Numbered from the stretch's first letter, positions 8,272 to 17,820 are shown. The stretch: DNA of 64,000 nt from Hyphomicrobiales bacterium (GCA_900465685.1 UEGR01000003.1:486997-550996), one strand, 5' to 3'. The notes: generated by a model from the letters alone, not told the origin. Program-made: numbers and translations.

Positions 8272-10392
8272 CTAGATGTCGAGTTCTTCCACGAAAGCGG
8301 CGCGATCCGTGATGAAGCGGAAGCGGGCTTCCGGCTTGGTGCCCATCAGTTCATCGACCGTATTGCGGGTTTCATCGATATAGTCTTCATCCACCTGCAC
8401 CCGCAGCAGCGTGCGCTTCTTCGGGTCCATCGTGGTTTCCTTCAACTGCTCGGCACGCATTTCGCCGAGGCCTTTGAAGCGACCGATTTCCACTTTGCCG
8501 CGCCCGGTAAACATGGTGCGCATCAGCTCGTCTTTATGAGCTTCGTCGCGCGCATAAGCCGTCTTGCCGCCCTGGCTCAGGCGGTAAAGCGGCGGCACGG
8601 CCAGATACAGATGGCCGTTGCGGATCAATTCCGGCATTTCCTGATAGAAGAAGGTGATCAGCAGCGATGCGATATGCGCGCCGTCCACGTCAGCATCGGT
8701 CATGATGATCACGCGATCATAGCGCAGATCATCTTCGCGATAATTCTTCCGCGTGCCGCTGCCCAGCGCCTGAATGAGATCGGCAATCTGCTGGTTGGCG
8801 GTCAGCTTTTCACGACCCGCACTGGCGACGTTGAGAATCTTGCCCCGCAGCGGCAGGATTGCCTGTGTGGCGCGGTTACGCGCCTGCTTGGCAGAACCGC
8901 CTGCCGAGTCACCTTCGACGATGAACAATTCTGCGCCAGCAGCAGCATTTTGCGTGCAATCGGCGAGCTTGCCGGGCAGGCGCAGCTTGCGCGTTGCGCT
9001 TTTGCGGACGGTTTCCTTTTCCTGACGACGGCGCAGTCGTTCTTCCGCCCGATCCACGACCCAGTCGAGCAGGCGCGAGGCCTCCTGCGGCGAGGCGGCA
9101 AGCCAATGGTCGAACGGATCGCGGATCGCGTTTTCCACGATGCGCTGCGCTTCCACCGTCGCAAGCTTGTCCTTGGTCTGACCGACGAATTCCGGCTCGC
9201 GGATAAACACCGACAACATGCCCGCTGCCGACACCATGACGTCATCCGTCGTGATGATCGAAGCCCGCTTGTTATTGGTCAGCTCCGCATAGCCCTTAAG
9301 ACCGCGCGTCAGCGCGATGCGCAAGCCAGCTTCATGCGTGCCGCCGTCCGCGGTCGGAATCGTATTACAATAAGAATGAACAAAGCCGTCGCCGCCGAAC
9401 CACGTGACCGCCCATTCGACCGCGCCATGTCCGCCCTGCTTTTCGGTCTTGCCGGCAAAAAGCTCGCGGGTGACCTGATGTTCCTTGCCGAGCGATGCCT
9501 GAAGATAATCCTTCAGACCACCGGGAAAGTGGAATACGGCCTTTTCAGGCGTTTCCTTTTTCGGATCGAGCAGCGACGGATCGCAGTTCCAGCGGATTTC
9601 AACGCCGCCGAACAGATAGGCCTTCGACCGTGCCATGCGATACAGCCGGTGCGGATCGAAATGAGCCGCCTTGCCGAAAATATCCGGGTCCGGATGAAAG
9701 CGAACACGCGTGCCGCGGCGATTGTGTACTTCGCCTGCATCTTCCAGCCCGCCCTGCGGAATACCGCGCGAAAAGCGCTGGCGATAAAGGCGACGGTTGC
9801 GCGCGACTTCCACTTCAAGCACGTCGGATAGCGCATTGACCACCGAAACGCCGACGCCGTGCAGGCCGCCCGATGTTTCGTAGGCCTTGCCGTCAAACTT
9901 GCCGCCGGCATGCAGCTTGGTCATGATGACTTCGAGCGTGGATTTTCCCGGCACCTGCGGGTGCTCGTCAACCGGAATGCCGCGCCCATTATCAGAAACG
10001 GTGATGAAACCTTCGGCATCGAGGCTGACTTCGATGAAGTTTGCATGTCCTGCAACGGCTTCGTCCATCGAGTTATCGATGACTTCCGCGAACAGGTGAT
10101 GCAGCGCCTTTTCATCGGTGCCGCCGATATACATGCCGGGGCGCAGACGTACCGGCTCCAGCCCTTCGAGAACGCGAATGGACGAGGCGTTGTAATCATC
10201 GCCGCCGGATGACACTGGTGGCGCCTTGGTCGTGACCGGCTTTGCGGCCTGTGGAGCAGGTGCGGAAGGCAACGGCGTCGCCACAGGCGGTGCGACGGGT
10301 TGAGGCGCGGCGCTCTTTTCCGTACGCCGTTCCACCTGCCGCTCCCGGGCGTTATTCACCACTCTTGAAAAGAGATCGTTGCTGTCGTCCAT
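8272..10392 (-). CDS. parE: DNA topoisomerase IV subunit B
   Basis: ParE is the ATPase subunit of topoisomerase IV, which unlinks daughter chromosomes. The 706-residue chain has the GHKL ATPase domain (EVIDNSMDEAVAGHA with the Mg-binding Asn, DNGRGIPVD, and the ATP-lid stretch SGGLHGVGVSVVNALS), the transducer, and a TOPRIM domain with EGDSAGGSAKQARN and TDADVDGAHI, plus a C-terminal GRFKGLGEMRAEQLKETTMDP. It lacks the long insert of gamma-type GyrB. The first ~70 residues form a Pro/Ala-rich linker absent from short homologues, and the GHKL core begins near YNASSIRVLEGLEPVRLRPG. The start is ATG at 10392 with a modest purine-rich leader. Confidence 0.95.
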   Translation of the reverse strand: MDDSNDLFSRVVNNARERQVERRTEKSAAPQPVAPPVATPLPSAPAPQAAKPVTTKAPPVSSGGDDYNASSIRVLEGLEPVRLRPGMYIGGTDEKALHHLFAEVIDNSMDEAVAGHANFIEVSLDAEGFITVSDNGRGIPVDEHPQVPGKSTLEVIMTKLHAGGKFDGKAYETSGGLHGVGVSVVNALSDVLEVEVARNRRLYRQRFSRGIPQGGLEDAGEVHNRRGTRVRFHPDPDIFGKAAHFDPHRLYRMARSKAYLFGGVEIRWNCDPSLLDPKKETPEKAVFHFPGGLKDYLQASLGKEHQVTRELFAGKTEKQGGHGAVEWAVTWFGGDGFVHSYCNTIPTADGGTHEAGLRIALTRGLKGYAELTNNKRASIITTDDVMVSAAGMLSVFIREPEFVGQTKDKLATVEAQRIVENAIRDPFDHWLAASPQEASRLLDWVVDRAEERLRRRQEKETVRKSATRKLRLPGKLADCTQNAAAGAELFIVEGDSAGGSAKQARNRATQAILPLRGKILNVASAGREKLTANQQIADLIQALGSGTRKNYREDDLRYDRVIIMTDADVDGAHIASLLITFFYQEMPELIRNGHLYLAVPPLYRLSQGGKTAYARDEAHKDELMRTMFTGRGKVEIGRFKGLGEMRAEQLKETTMDPKKRTLLRVQVDEDYIDETRNTVDELMGTKPEARFRFITDRAAFVEELDI

Positions 10393-10709
10393 CTTTGCCC
10401 GATAAGCTCTCTGTCAGAATTTCAGGAAGGACCATGCGGCTTGGCGCCTGAGCATGGACCAAAAATATACTGTCTGCGAATCATCTGAATGATGCCATGC
10501 GCAGCCATGAAAGGCGAATGAAGTTCGCCTTACGTTCCACTTTCGCACGGCTTTATCAAAGGTTTTCGTGTGATCTCTGGTCGGTTTGCACCAGAAACAA
10601 GGCGAAAGTCAAACAAGCGACTGTCCATTCGACAAATAAGGTGGAAACGCATTTGTCATTCGCATAGAGCGGATGAACAAGCATCCATAGCAAACGAGTG
10701 AGTGGGGAA
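10393..10709. other. Intergenic region between parE and the EamA gene
   Basis: This ~317-bp divergent region must hold promoters for parE and the exporter gene. I see one perfect 8-bp hairpin (AAGGCGAA/TTCGCCTT at 10511-10531, 5-nt loop) and no gene. No confident -35/-10 pair was recognised. Confidence 0.5.
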
Positions 10710-11636
10710 ATGCAGGGCAGCGCGACAGGCGGCGTAGAAGCGCATGTAAAAGGCATGGCCATTATGGTCGTGTCCGTCTTGATGCTGCCGCTGATGGACG
10801 CCATCGGCAAATGGTTGGCCATGATGGACAATATGCCCCCGGCAACTGTCACTTTCATGCGCTTTTTCGTACAAAGCCTGCTGATGTTCCTCATTCTTCT
10901 TGCAGCAGGTGGTGGTGTGGCGGCACTTCGCACACACCATCTCGCGGGAAACCTCATACGCGGCGTACTGATGGGATTCGGTGGCCTGTGTTTCTTTACA
11001 GCGGTCAAATATATGCCGTTGGCTGACGCCATGGCCGTGTTCTTCGCAGAGCCGCTCATCCTCACGCTGCTTTCGGCGATCTTCCTCAAGGAGAAAGTCG
11101 GCTGGCGGCGGTTCAGCGCGGTCGGCATCGGCCTCATCGGTACGATGATCGTCATTCAGCCAAGCTTCGAGATTTTCGGCGCAGTCTCGCTGCTGCCGCT
11201 GGCGACGGCAGTGACATTCGCGATTTATCTGATCCTGAACCGTAAACTCGGCGCGAAGGAAAGCCCGCTCGTCATGCAGTTTTATGCCGGTATTGGCGGA
11301 TGGATGTTTGCAGGCCTTGCCATGCTCGTTGGTCCGTCCATGGGGTTCGCGGACCTTAGCTTTGGTCTGCCGCAGAGCTTCCAACCCTGGCTGCTATTGC
11401 TGATTCTGGGCACTATCGGCACGGTCAGTCACCTGATGGTCGTGCATGCCTTCAAGCTGGCGCCAGCCTCGATGCTAGCCCCGTTCCAGTATCTAGAAAT
11501 CGTGAACGCGGTTCTGGTTGGGCTTATCGTCTTCGGTGATTTTCCGACGCCGTCCAAATGGTTCGGCATCGCAATCATCATCGGTTCAGGCTTCTATGTG
11601 TTCATGCGCGAGCGCAAGCTGAAGGTCGAAGCCTGA
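10710..11636 (+). CDS. EamA/DMT-family permease (drug/metabolite transporter)
   Basis: The ~308-residue inner-membrane protein has ten predicted hydrophobic segments in two EamA repeats, with features such as DAIGKWLAMM in the first helix region, LAGNLIRGVLMG, FFAEPLILTLLSAIFLKEKVG before the repeat boundary, and LAPFQYLEIVNAVLVGLIVFGDFP in the second repeat. Family members export small metabolites such as amino acids or S-adenosylmethionine; the substrate cannot be inferred. ATG 10710 is chosen; a GTG at 10698 is in frame but has no ribosome site. It converges on lipB with 3 nt between stops. Confidence 0.85.
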   Translation: MQGSATGGVEAHVKGMAIMVVSVLMLPLMDAIGKWLAMMDNMPPATVTFMRFFVQSLLMFLILLAAGGGVAALRTHHLAGNLIRGVLMGFGGLCFFTAVKYMPLADAMAVFFAEPLILTLLSAIFLKEKVGWRRFSAVGIGLIGTMIVIQPSFEIFGAVSLLPLATAVTFAIYLILNRKLGAKESPLVMQFYAGIGGWMFAGLAMLVGPSMGFADLSFGLPQSFQPWLLLLILGTIGTVSHLMVVHAFKLAPASMLAPFQYLEIVNAVLVGLIVFGDFPTPSKWFGIAIIIGSGFYVFMRERKLKVEA

Positions 11637-11639
11637 CGC

Positions 11640-12395
11640 TTACTTTATTGCGCGTGGCCCGAAGACGTTTTCAAAGGCCTTGCCAAGCGCCACGTCCATA
11701 TCGCCCAAGGTTACCGGCAAGCCTAGATCGACGAGGCTGGTGACGCCGTGCTCTGAAATACCGCATGGTACGATGCCGCCGTAGTGGCCGAGATTCGGCT
11801 CGACATTGATGGCGATGCCGTGAAAGCTGACCCAGCGACGCAGGCGAATGCCTATGGCGGCAATCTTGTCCTCGCACATATCGCCATTGGCAAGCCGCGG
11901 CTTTTCAGGGCGCATCACCCAGACACCGACGCGATCTTCGCGGCGTTCGCCTTTCACGTTGAATTCGGCGAGGCTTTCAATAATCCATTGTTCCAATGCC
12001 GCCACGAAAGCGCGTACATCTTCGCGACGGCGCTTCAGGTCCAGCATCACATAGGCCACACGCTGGCCGGGACCGTGATAGGTATATTCGCCACCGCGCC
12101 CCGTGTTGAACACTGGCAGGCTGTCGGGCGTCAGCAGATCTTCCGCCCGCGCGCTCGTACCAGCCGTATAAAGGGGAGGGTGCTCCACCAGCCAGACAAG
12201 TTCATTCGTCGTGCCTTCACGAATGGCCTGCACCCGCGCTTCCATGAAGGCGAGAGCGTCTTCGTAATCGGTAAGGCCGTCCGCCACCAGCCATTCCACC
12301 GGCGGCGCATCAGCGTCCACAGGCAGAAACTGCACATTGAGCGTGTCTCGTTGCGGCTTGGATGAACTATCCATGAGTGGAGCAGTGTTGGTCAT
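11640..12395 (-). CDS. lipB: Lipoyl(octanoyl) transferase
   Basis: LipB moves octanoyl groups from acyl carrier protein to the E2 and GcvH lipoyl domains. The 251-residue chain carries [21 protein letters not shown], the catalytic lysine in [18 protein letters not shown] and the nucleophilic cysteine in [16 protein letters not shown]. The N-terminal ~25 residues are variable, so an internal ATG (12374) could be the true start; neither has a clear ribosome site. The lipoylated E2 encoded at ~48 kb in this window would be one of its substrates. Confidence 0.95.
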   Translation of the reverse strand: MTNTAPLMDSSSKPQRDTLNVQFLPVDADAPPVEWLVADGLTDYEDALAFMEARVQAIREGTTNELVWLVEHPPLYTAGTSARAEDLLTPDSLPVFNTGRGGEYTYHGPGQRVAYVMLDLKRRREDVRAFVAALEQWIIESLAEFNVKGERREDRVGVWVMRPEKPRLANGDMCEDKIAAIGIRLRRWVSFHGIAINVEPNLGHYGGIVPCGISEHGVTSLVDLGLPVTLGDMDVALGKAFENVFGPRAIK

Positions 12396-12454
12396 GATGG
12401 GAGCATATGGCGGTTTTCAGTGACCGTTTCCAGATGTCAAAATGCCTCTGCTCT

Positions 12455-13879
12455 TCACTGAACCGCGAGCGGCACTTCGGTTTCGCACCGGTTGCGGCCA
12501 GACTGTTTGGCCCGATAGAGCGCCTGATCAGCTGCATCGACCAGATGCGTATAATCGGGATGGCCGTTGAAAGTCGCAATGCCGATGGAAAGTGTCACCG
12601 TATCCACCGCACCATTGGTCAGGTTGAACTTCTGTTGCTGCACCAGCTCGCGCAGCTCTTCACCGATAGCCAAGGCCCTGTGTTCATCGGTTTCGACAAG
12701 CGCGACGAGAAATTCCTCGCCGCCATAGCGGAAGACAAAATCTCCCGGGCGGCAATGCGCCAGTATAGTTTCCGCGACCTGCTGCAATATGGCGTCGCCG
12801 CCGCCATGCCCATGGGTGTCATTGATGCGTTTGAAGTGATCGATATCAACCATCAGAATGCTGAGATCGAGGCCCTTCTGCGAAGCCATGCGGATTTCAC
12901 GCGTCAAAATGGGCGGCAGGAAACGGCGGTTCAGGGCGCGCGTCAGCGGGTCACGACCGGTTTCCATCGTTGCGGCGGCCTGAAACAGTTCCGCCAGCAG
13001 AAACTTTGCTTCGCCAATTCTGGTCTGGAACTCCGCCATGATCGCCGCAAGCCCGGCGGGGTCACTTTTGCGGGCTGTATTCAGGTTGGGCAACAGTTCA
13101 TAATCTATCTGATTGACGGTCTGGCGCAGGCGCTCAAGTGTCGTCGAACCGGAAAACAACATGTCAGCCTTGTGCTGCAGCCAAAGGCCGAAATCCGAGC
13201 TGCCGAGCGAGAGCAGGGGGCTGTCGCTGTTCCCATAAAGATTGAACAGTAAGGACTGGCTCCATTCCATCAGGGCAGCGCGCTGTGATTCTCGCTCGAG
13301 CGGAATGTCGTGGCTCAGCGTGAAGGCGCGATATGCTTCGTCTGTCTGGGCGCTTTTGCGCGCATCTTTCACGAAGGCCTGACTCATGATCTCGATGGCG
13401 ATATCGACCGCATTGCTGACATGCACGATCAATCGCGCCAGCGCATCACGCTCCAGAACACTGCCTTTCAACTGCCGAATGATTTCATTCTTCAGCAGTC
13501 GCGCGCCTTGCATGACAATGTGGATCGGCACCTGAATGCGGGCGTGAACCTCGCCGATCTTGCGTTGTTCCTGAACGAAAGCCGCGACATCGGTGGGACG
13601 GCTTACCAGGAGGTGCACAAGCCAGTCGCTGAGCGAATGTTGCAGGCGGTCATGAACGATGGTCTGGGACAGAAAGGCTGCGGCTTCGCGGTTTTGCATC
13701 AGACGGCTGTAGAAAATTTCCACAAAACTCTGCTTGTGCTGCTCGACAAGCTCCGACAAAAGCCGGGATTGGTTGTCGGAAAGATTGGATACGAGCTCTA
13801 CCCATTCCTCTTCCGTCGCACCAAGGCCTGTTTGAGAACCCCACCGCGTTGCATCATTCAACAAGGCCGCACCACCCAT
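12455..13879 (-). CDS. Globin-coupled diguanylate cyclase (DosC/DgcO-like oxygen sensor)
   Basis: The 474-residue protein couples a sensor globin to a GGDEF domain. Residues ~20-170 read as a globin-coupled sensor, with the F-helix signature GEVHARIQVPIHIVMQGAR, where His112 would be the haem proximal ligand. A linker of ~130 residues follows. The C-terminal ~170 residues are a GGDEF cyclase with DPLTRALNRR, DIDHFKRINDTHGHGGGD and an active-site GGEEF at 386-390; RPGD at 377-380 is a canonical inhibitory I-site five residues before it. It should make cyclic di-GMP in response to O2, CO or NO, under product feedback. Start ATG 13879 is preferred: the longer frame needs a TTG at 13957 and adds a hydrophobic tail foreign to the family. 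Confidence 0.9.
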   Translation of the reverse strand: MGGAALLNDATRWGSQTGLGATEEEWVELVSNLSDNQSRLLSELVEQHKQSFVEIFYSRLMQNREAAAFLSQTIVHDRLQHSLSDWLVHLLVSRPTDVAAFVQEQRKIGEVHARIQVPIHIVMQGARLLKNEIIRQLKGSVLERDALARLIVHVSNAVDIAIEIMSQAFVKDARKSAQTDEAYRAFTLSHDIPLERESQRAALMEWSQSLLFNLYGNSDSPLLSLGSSDFGLWLQHKADMLFSGSTTLERLRQTVNQIDYELLPNLNTARKSDPAGLAAIMAEFQTRIGEAKFLLAELFQAAATMETGRDPLTRALNRRFLPPILTREIRMASQKGLDLSILMVDIDHFKRINDTHGHGGGDAILQQVAETILAHCRPGDFVFRYGGEEFLVALVETDEHRALAIGEELRELVQQQKFNLTNGAVDTVTLSIGIATFNGHPDYTHLVDAADQALYRAKQSGRNRCETEVPLAVQ

Positions 13880-14279
13880 ATCCAAAATCTCGCAATATGC
13901 TGCGTATTTCCAGCAACCATCGATAACCGGCCAGAGACCGATTAAAATTGGGAGCAAGATTCAGCAGCTTTCCCTAGGCTCTATAAAGCGCGTCGAGCGG
14001 AACTCAATGCTTTATGTGGTCGCTGTGCGAATTTTGAAATCCGAGGCAATTTAGGCGTTTGTCGGTGTGATTCTGACCTGTGAGTGCCGAAGAAGCTGCA
14101 GCTCCATTGTTGTTGCGCATAAAATTAGCTGGATTCCCGGTTTCATATTTCATCGCAACCTACTGAAATATAATAATATATCTATGCCAGACTTGAAATG
14201 CATACCTGTTGCGAACCATATTCAGGGTGCATTCATGTGGGAGACTTCATGATGCATGCACCTGAAAAGGAGAAGCATA
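13880..14279. other. Intergenic region between the cyclase and the BA14K gene
   Basis: About 400 bp, AT-rich towards the right side. No gene or clear operator is recognised. It must hold promoters for the minus-strand cyclase and the plus-strand BA14K gene. AAAAGGAGAAGC just before 14280 is the ribosome site of the latter. Confidence 0.4.
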
Positions 14280-14813
14280 ATGAAGAGCAACTTCACAAGT
14301 TTTTGGTCTGGCAAGGCATTGCTGGCCGGAACGATTGGCGCGACCTTTCTGATCGGCGCCATCGCACCCGCATCGGCTGCACCGATGATGCCTTCGGCAC
14401 CGGCTGCGTCCAACGAAAACATCCAGCAGGTCCGTGACCATCACTGGAGAGGCCGCGGCGGACATTGGAACGGGTACCGCCCGGGACCGCGTCCGGGCTG
14501 GCACGGCGGCGGCTATCGTCCGGGTCCGGGCTATTGGAACGGCCATCGCGGTTATCACGGCTATCGCCACGGTTATCGCCGTCACAGCGACGGCTGGTGG
14601 TATCCGCTGGCGGCCTTCGGTGCAGGCGCGATCATTGGCGGCGCTATTGCTGCTCCACCACCACCGCCTCCGCCGGTCTATCGTGCACCGGTTTATAATA
14701 GCGGCTCGCATATTCAGTGGTGCTATGACCGCTACCGGTCTTACCGCAGCTCGGACAATACGTTCCAGCCCTATAACGGTCCGCGCCAGCAGTGCTATTC
14801 GCCGTATCGTTGA
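14280..14813 (+). CDS. BA14K-family secreted or membrane-anchored protein
   Basis: The 177-residue protein starts with a signal-type segment ([20 protein letters not shown], then a hydrophobic stretch ending APASAA). A long Gly/His/Arg/Tyr/Trp-rich repeat region (~55-105) follows, with tandem GYRPGP and [11 protein letters not shown]-like units. Next come a glycine-rich hydrophobic stretch ([15 protein letters not shown]), a poly-proline run and the BA14K domain with [19 protein letters not shown] and a matching second cysteine in [10 protein letters not shown]. The Brucella 14-kDa BA14K protein is immunoreactive and reported to have lectin-like activity; the cargo or ligand here is unknown. 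ATG 14280 is chosen for its AAGGAGAAG ribosome site. A terminator follows. Confidence 0.88.
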   Translation: MKSNFTSFWSGKALLAGTIGATFLIGAIAPASAAPMMPSAPAASNENIQQVRDHHWRGRGGHWNGYRPGPRPGWHGGGYRPGPGYWNGHRGYHGYRHGYRRHSDGWWYPLAAFGAGAIIGGAIAAPPPPPPPVYRAPVYNSGSHIQWCYDRYRSYRSSDNTFQPYNGPRQQCYSPYR

Positions 14814-14835
14814 TAGATTCGGCCTGAATGAACAG

Positions 14836-14866
14836 AAAGCCGCCTTTCGAGGCGGCTTTTCTTTTG
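14836..14866 (+). terminator. Terminator of the BA14K gene
   Basis: AAAGCCGCC pairs with GGCGGCTTT around a 6-nt loop and is followed by TTCTTTT, a standard rho-independent terminator 22 nt after the stop. Confidence 0.88.
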
Positions 14867-14990
14867 CAAAAAGGGCTAGAAACCATCAGCTTGCGCTGAT
14901 TGATACGCCTCTCGTTTCGCTACGGCGCTGAATTACGTGCAGTTGACATGATTTTTTGAATTTATGTTGGAGAAACGTGATTTTATGGTG

Positions 14991-15019
14991 TTGACCATTC
15001 GAAAACTCGCCCTTATGTT
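14991..15019 (+). promoter_or_regulatory. Sigma-70 type promoter for tRNA-Lys
   Basis: TTGACC (14991-14996) and TATGTT (15014-15019) are separated by exactly 17 bp. They sit about 35 nt before the tRNA 5' end, which fits a short leader removed by RNase P. Confidence 0.55.
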
Positions 15020-15053
15020 CCGCCGCACTTCCAGGGACGATTTGTTCCTCAGG

Positions 15054-15129
15054 GAGCGCGTAGCTCAGCCGGTAGAGCAACTGACTTTTAATCAGTAGGT
15101 CCAGGGTTCGAATCCCTGCGCGCTCACCA
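15054..15129 (+). tRNA. tRNA-Lys (anticodon TTT)
   Basis: A 76-nt cloverleaf with encoded CCA. The acceptor stem is GAGCGCG/CGCGCTC, the D arm TAGCTCAGCCGGTAGAGCA, the anticodon arm CTGACTTTTAATCAG with anticodon TTT, and the T arm CAGGGTTCGAATCCCTG. The discriminator base is A, followed by CCA at 15127-15129. It reads lysine codons AAA and AAG. Confidence 0.98.
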
Positions 15130-15258
15130 CTTTTCAAAAACTTAGCCATAAAATTGAAAAGCCGATTTTACACTTGGCCGGTTTTTTTACAGTCTATGCC
15201 TGACGTGATCTCATCATCATCATCGCTCTATTAAACACAAAGAAACGCCAGAGGCGGC

Positions 15259-15687
15259 TTATGACGCCTCGTCCTCGATGGCTGTCCGCGCGATCTGTTG
15301 GGAACCACTGTTGATCTGTTGTGCAGCAAGGAAGCCCAGCCAGACGGCAATCAGGCATATAATCACCGAAATACCGATATTGAGAAGCGCCTTGCCGGGC
15401 TGGCCAGCTCTCAGAAGATCCAGCGTTTGCAGACTGAAGGACGAGAAGGTGGTGAAGCCGCCGCACACCCCGACCATGAAGGCCAAGCGCCAGATTTCCG
15501 GCACGGCAAAGCGTCCGTGTTCGAGCGTCAGCGTTCCGAAAAAGGAAATCGCGAATGAGCCGACAATATTAATGACGATTGTGCCCCAAGGCAGGTCACG
15601 GCTGACTGGTAGCATCAAAAGGGCGAGCCAATAACGCGCCACGCTTCCAATCGCTCCGCCGAGCGCTACCATGATGGTTGCTTGCAT
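15259..15687 (-). CDS. crcB: Fluoride exporter CrcB/Fluc
   Basis: CrcB forms dual-topology dimeric fluoride channels in the inner membrane. The 142-residue chain has four membrane segments with the family motifs [11 protein letters not shown] at the start, [14 protein letters not shown] in helix 2 (pore Asn) and [16 protein letters not shown] in helix 3 (the Phe box and Thr/Ser track). The C-terminal tail of ~20 polar residues is slightly longer than usual. ACAGGTG precedes the ATG at 15687. A single crcB copy fits a homodimeric channel. Confidence 0.94.
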   Translation of the reverse strand: MQATIMVALGGAIGSVARYWLALLMLPVSRDLPWGTIVINIVGSFAISFFGTLTLEHGRFAVPEIWRLAFMVGVCGGFTTFSSFSLQTLDLLRAGQPGKALLNIGISVIICLIAVWLGFLAAQQINSGSQQIARTAIEDEAS

Positions 15688-15919
15688 AATTCACCTGTCA
15701 AAATTGCGGAACGTAAACACTTGCTGGATAAAGCCGGGCAGGGGATATCCCGCGACCTCAATGGCTTCAACCATCGACGCATTGCGTTCCGATTGTCAAT
15801 TCGATCAGGAGTCATCAGCCAGAAGCGGCGGTTTCGGGAGAACCCCATTCCCATCATGCATGGTGTTTATATAGAAAAGGGGTGTCTCACGTCAACGATC
15901 CTGTCCCATCCGACAGCCT
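15688..15919. other. Leader region of crcB / spacer to the cupin gene
   Basis: 232 bp without a gene. Read on the minus strand the crcB leader holds paired segments (AAGCC...GGCTT enclosing GCGGGATATCCC), so it may be structured, but the conserved core of the fluoride riboswitch is not recognisable to me. Confidence 0.3.
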
Positions 15920-16429
15920 TTACAGGCGCGCAACCCTGTTTCGCAAAGCGTCGCTGACGCGATAAATTGCAGAAGCTGGTGCGGGCAGGGTACGCCGCAT
16001 GAACGCGACTTTCTTCAGATAGCGGTCAATCTTCCACGTGGCCCAGGTACCACCGCGAAAATAAGCGACATCGCCAGCTTTTAGTGTCCGGTGCTTTCCG
16101 TCGGCGTCGGTTACATGCACCTCGCCTTCGAGAATATAGACTGTTTCATCCCAGCCGAAGTACCAACGGAATTCGCCTGCGGTGCAATCCCAGATTGCGG
16201 TGAAGGCCGCGCGGTCGCCACTGGCGGACTGTTCACACGAACGCGCCTGCGGCGATCCTTCCAATATCCAGTCTGGGTTGATTGGCGCTGGCTTAAGCTC
16301 CATGTCGAAGGCACTGTTGGCGACAAGCGCTGGCCTTACCGGCGTGGTAAAGATGTTAGGCTTAAAAACATTCGGCATTGTACGCGCAACCGCCATAACG
16401 GCTGTTGCCAGCATGAACTTCCAGGCCAT
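15920..16429 (-). CDS. Cupin-domain protein (EutQ/ureidoglycine-aminohydrolase-like)
   Basis: The protein (169 residues) has a hydrophobic N-terminus followed by a single cupin barrel: FRWYFGWDETVYILEGEVHVTD and AGDVAYFRGGTWATWKID correspond to cupin motifs 1 and 2 in the DUF861 subfamily. In motif 1 the usual second histidine is replaced (W-D-E-T-V-Y-I-L-E-G-E-V), as in many DUF861 proteins. The substrate is not known. ATG 16429 is chosen because GGGGGA lies 5 nt upstream; the longer frame needs a TTG without a ribosome site. It is divergent from the Old Yellow Enzyme gene. Confidence 0.78.
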   Translation of the reverse strand: MAWKFMLATAVMAVARTMPNVFKPNIFTTPVRPALVANSAFDMELKPAPINPDWILEGSPQARSCEQSASGDRAAFTAIWDCTAGEFRWYFGWDETVYILEGEVHVTDADGKHRTLKAGDVAYFRGGTWATWKIDRYLKKVAFMRRTLPAPASAIYRVSDALRNRVARL

Positions 16430-16690
16430 GAAATCCCCCAAGCGATGTTGGCCTGTGTTTAATTGCAAATCGTCGGAAAAGTATTAACTCGCGCGCGAAA
16501 ATTGTCTCGAATACAACCGGAAACTTCGGCGTTAGCTTGATCTCGCAGTGCCGAGCATGCTTCAATTTTATTGAACGCAATGTGATTGCTAAACAATGAA
16601 AATGAAACAAGACCTGTGATAAGTGTGATCGCGAACCTCCTGAGAGCAGGGGGCATTGTCAGATCGATTCCGATAAGAGGCGCGCGAGCT

Positions 16691-17800
16691 ATGAGCCAGA
16701 CGAAGCTATTTTCCCCTTTGGAAGTTGGCGGTTTGCATCTGAAAAACCGCATTGTTATTGCCCCAATGTGCCAGTATTCCGCTGAAGACGGCAAAACGAC
16801 AGACTGGCACCTGATGCATCTGGGCAATCTGGCCCAATCCGGAGCGGGGCTGTTGACGATTGAAGCGACGGCCGTCAGCCCCGAGGGCAGGATCAGCTAT
16901 GCGGATGTCGGCCTTTATTCCGATGAAACGGAAGCGGCGCTGGAACGGACACTCGATGGCGTTCGTCGCTGGTCGACGATGCCTATCGCCATTCAGCTGG
17001 CTCATGCGGGCAGAAAGGCATCCACCGATCTGCCGTGGAAAGGCGGGCGTCAGATTGCGCCAACGCACGAAAATGGCTGGCAGACCATCGCGCCGTCTGC
17101 GTTTGCATTCAATTCTGCCGACAACGTTCCGACACAAATGGACAAGGACGAGCTGAAGCGTATCCGCGAAGCATTTGTAGATGCTGCCAAGCGTTCCGCG
17201 AGGCTGGGTCTGGACGCGATCCAGATTCACGGAGCGCATGGGTATCTTTTGCATCAATTCCTGTCGCCACTGTCGAACAAGCGTGATGACGAATATGGTG
17301 GCTCGTTGGAAAACCGTATGCGTTTCCCATTGGAAGTTTTCGACGCAGTTCGCGCTGTCTTTCCGGCAGATCGTCCAGTCACCGTGCGGCTTTCCGGAAC
17401 GGATTGGGTCGAAGGCGGCTGGGATGTCGAACAGACCGTGGCGTTGTCGCAGGCTCTGGCCGCACGAGGCTGCGCGGCAATTCACGTGTCGAGCGGCGGA
17501 CTTGATGCAGCTCAGAAAATTCCGGTTGGGCCGAGCTATCAGGTGCCGTTGGCGCGCGCCGTCAAAGCGGCTGTCAATATTCCGGTTGTGGCTGTGGGTC
17601 TCATTACAGATTACGAGCAGGCGGAAGCCATTTTGTCCACCGGTGATGCGGATATGATCGGACTAGCGCGCACGGTTCTCTACGATCCGCGCTGGCCGTG
17701 GCATGCCGCAGCCCATTTTGGAGAGACGATTGAAGCTGCGCCACAATTCTTGCGGTCACAGCCACGCCAGTTTCGCAATCTCTTTACGCAGATGAACTGA
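16691..17800 (+). CDS. NADH:flavin oxidoreductase, Old Yellow Enzyme family (YqjM-like, class III)
   Basis: The 369-residue protein is an FMN ene-reductase that reduces activated C=C bonds of enals, enones, quinones and maleimides. The YqjM branch is indicated by IAPMCQYSAEDG with the flavin-tuning Cys27, QLAHAGRKAS, IQIHGAHGYLLHQFLSPL with the substrate-binding His pair, NKRDDEYGGSLENR and the C-terminal MIGLARTVLYDPRW. ATG 16691 is preferred to TTG 16586 because the family begins about 8 residues before LEVGGLHLKNR. It lies beside an azoreductase, an NTF2-like gene and an HxlR regulator; B. subtilis yqjM and azoreductase genes likewise respond to electrophiles. Confidence 0.92.
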   Translation: MSQTKLFSPLEVGGLHLKNRIVIAPMCQYSAEDGKTTDWHLMHLGNLAQSGAGLLTIEATAVSPEGRISYADVGLYSDETEAALERTLDGVRRWSTMPIAIQLAHAGRKASTDLPWKGGRQIAPTHENGWQTIAPSAFAFNSADNVPTQMDKDELKRIREAFVDAAKRSARLGLDAIQIHGAHGYLLHQFLSPLSNKRDDEYGGSLENRMRFPLEVFDAVRAVFPADRPVTVRLSGTDWVEGGWDVEQTVALSQALAARGCAAIHVSSGGLDAAQKIPVGPSYQVPLARAVKAAVNIPVVAVGLITDYEQAEAILSTGDADMIGLARTVLYDPRWPWHAAAHFGETIEAAPQFLRSQPRQFRNLFTQMN

Positions 17801-17820
17801 AAACACGCCGAGAAGGGTTT

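Noticed and set aside
14886-15149. An 87-codon minus-strand frame across the tRNA-Lys gene
   Set aside because: Its AGIRTLDLLIKSQLLYRLSY stretch is the well-known false translation of a tRNA gene read backwards.
15688-15860. Fluoride riboswitch upstream of crcB
   Set aside because: The leader has some pairing, but I could not find the conserved core and pseudoknot pattern. A covariance-model scan would decide.
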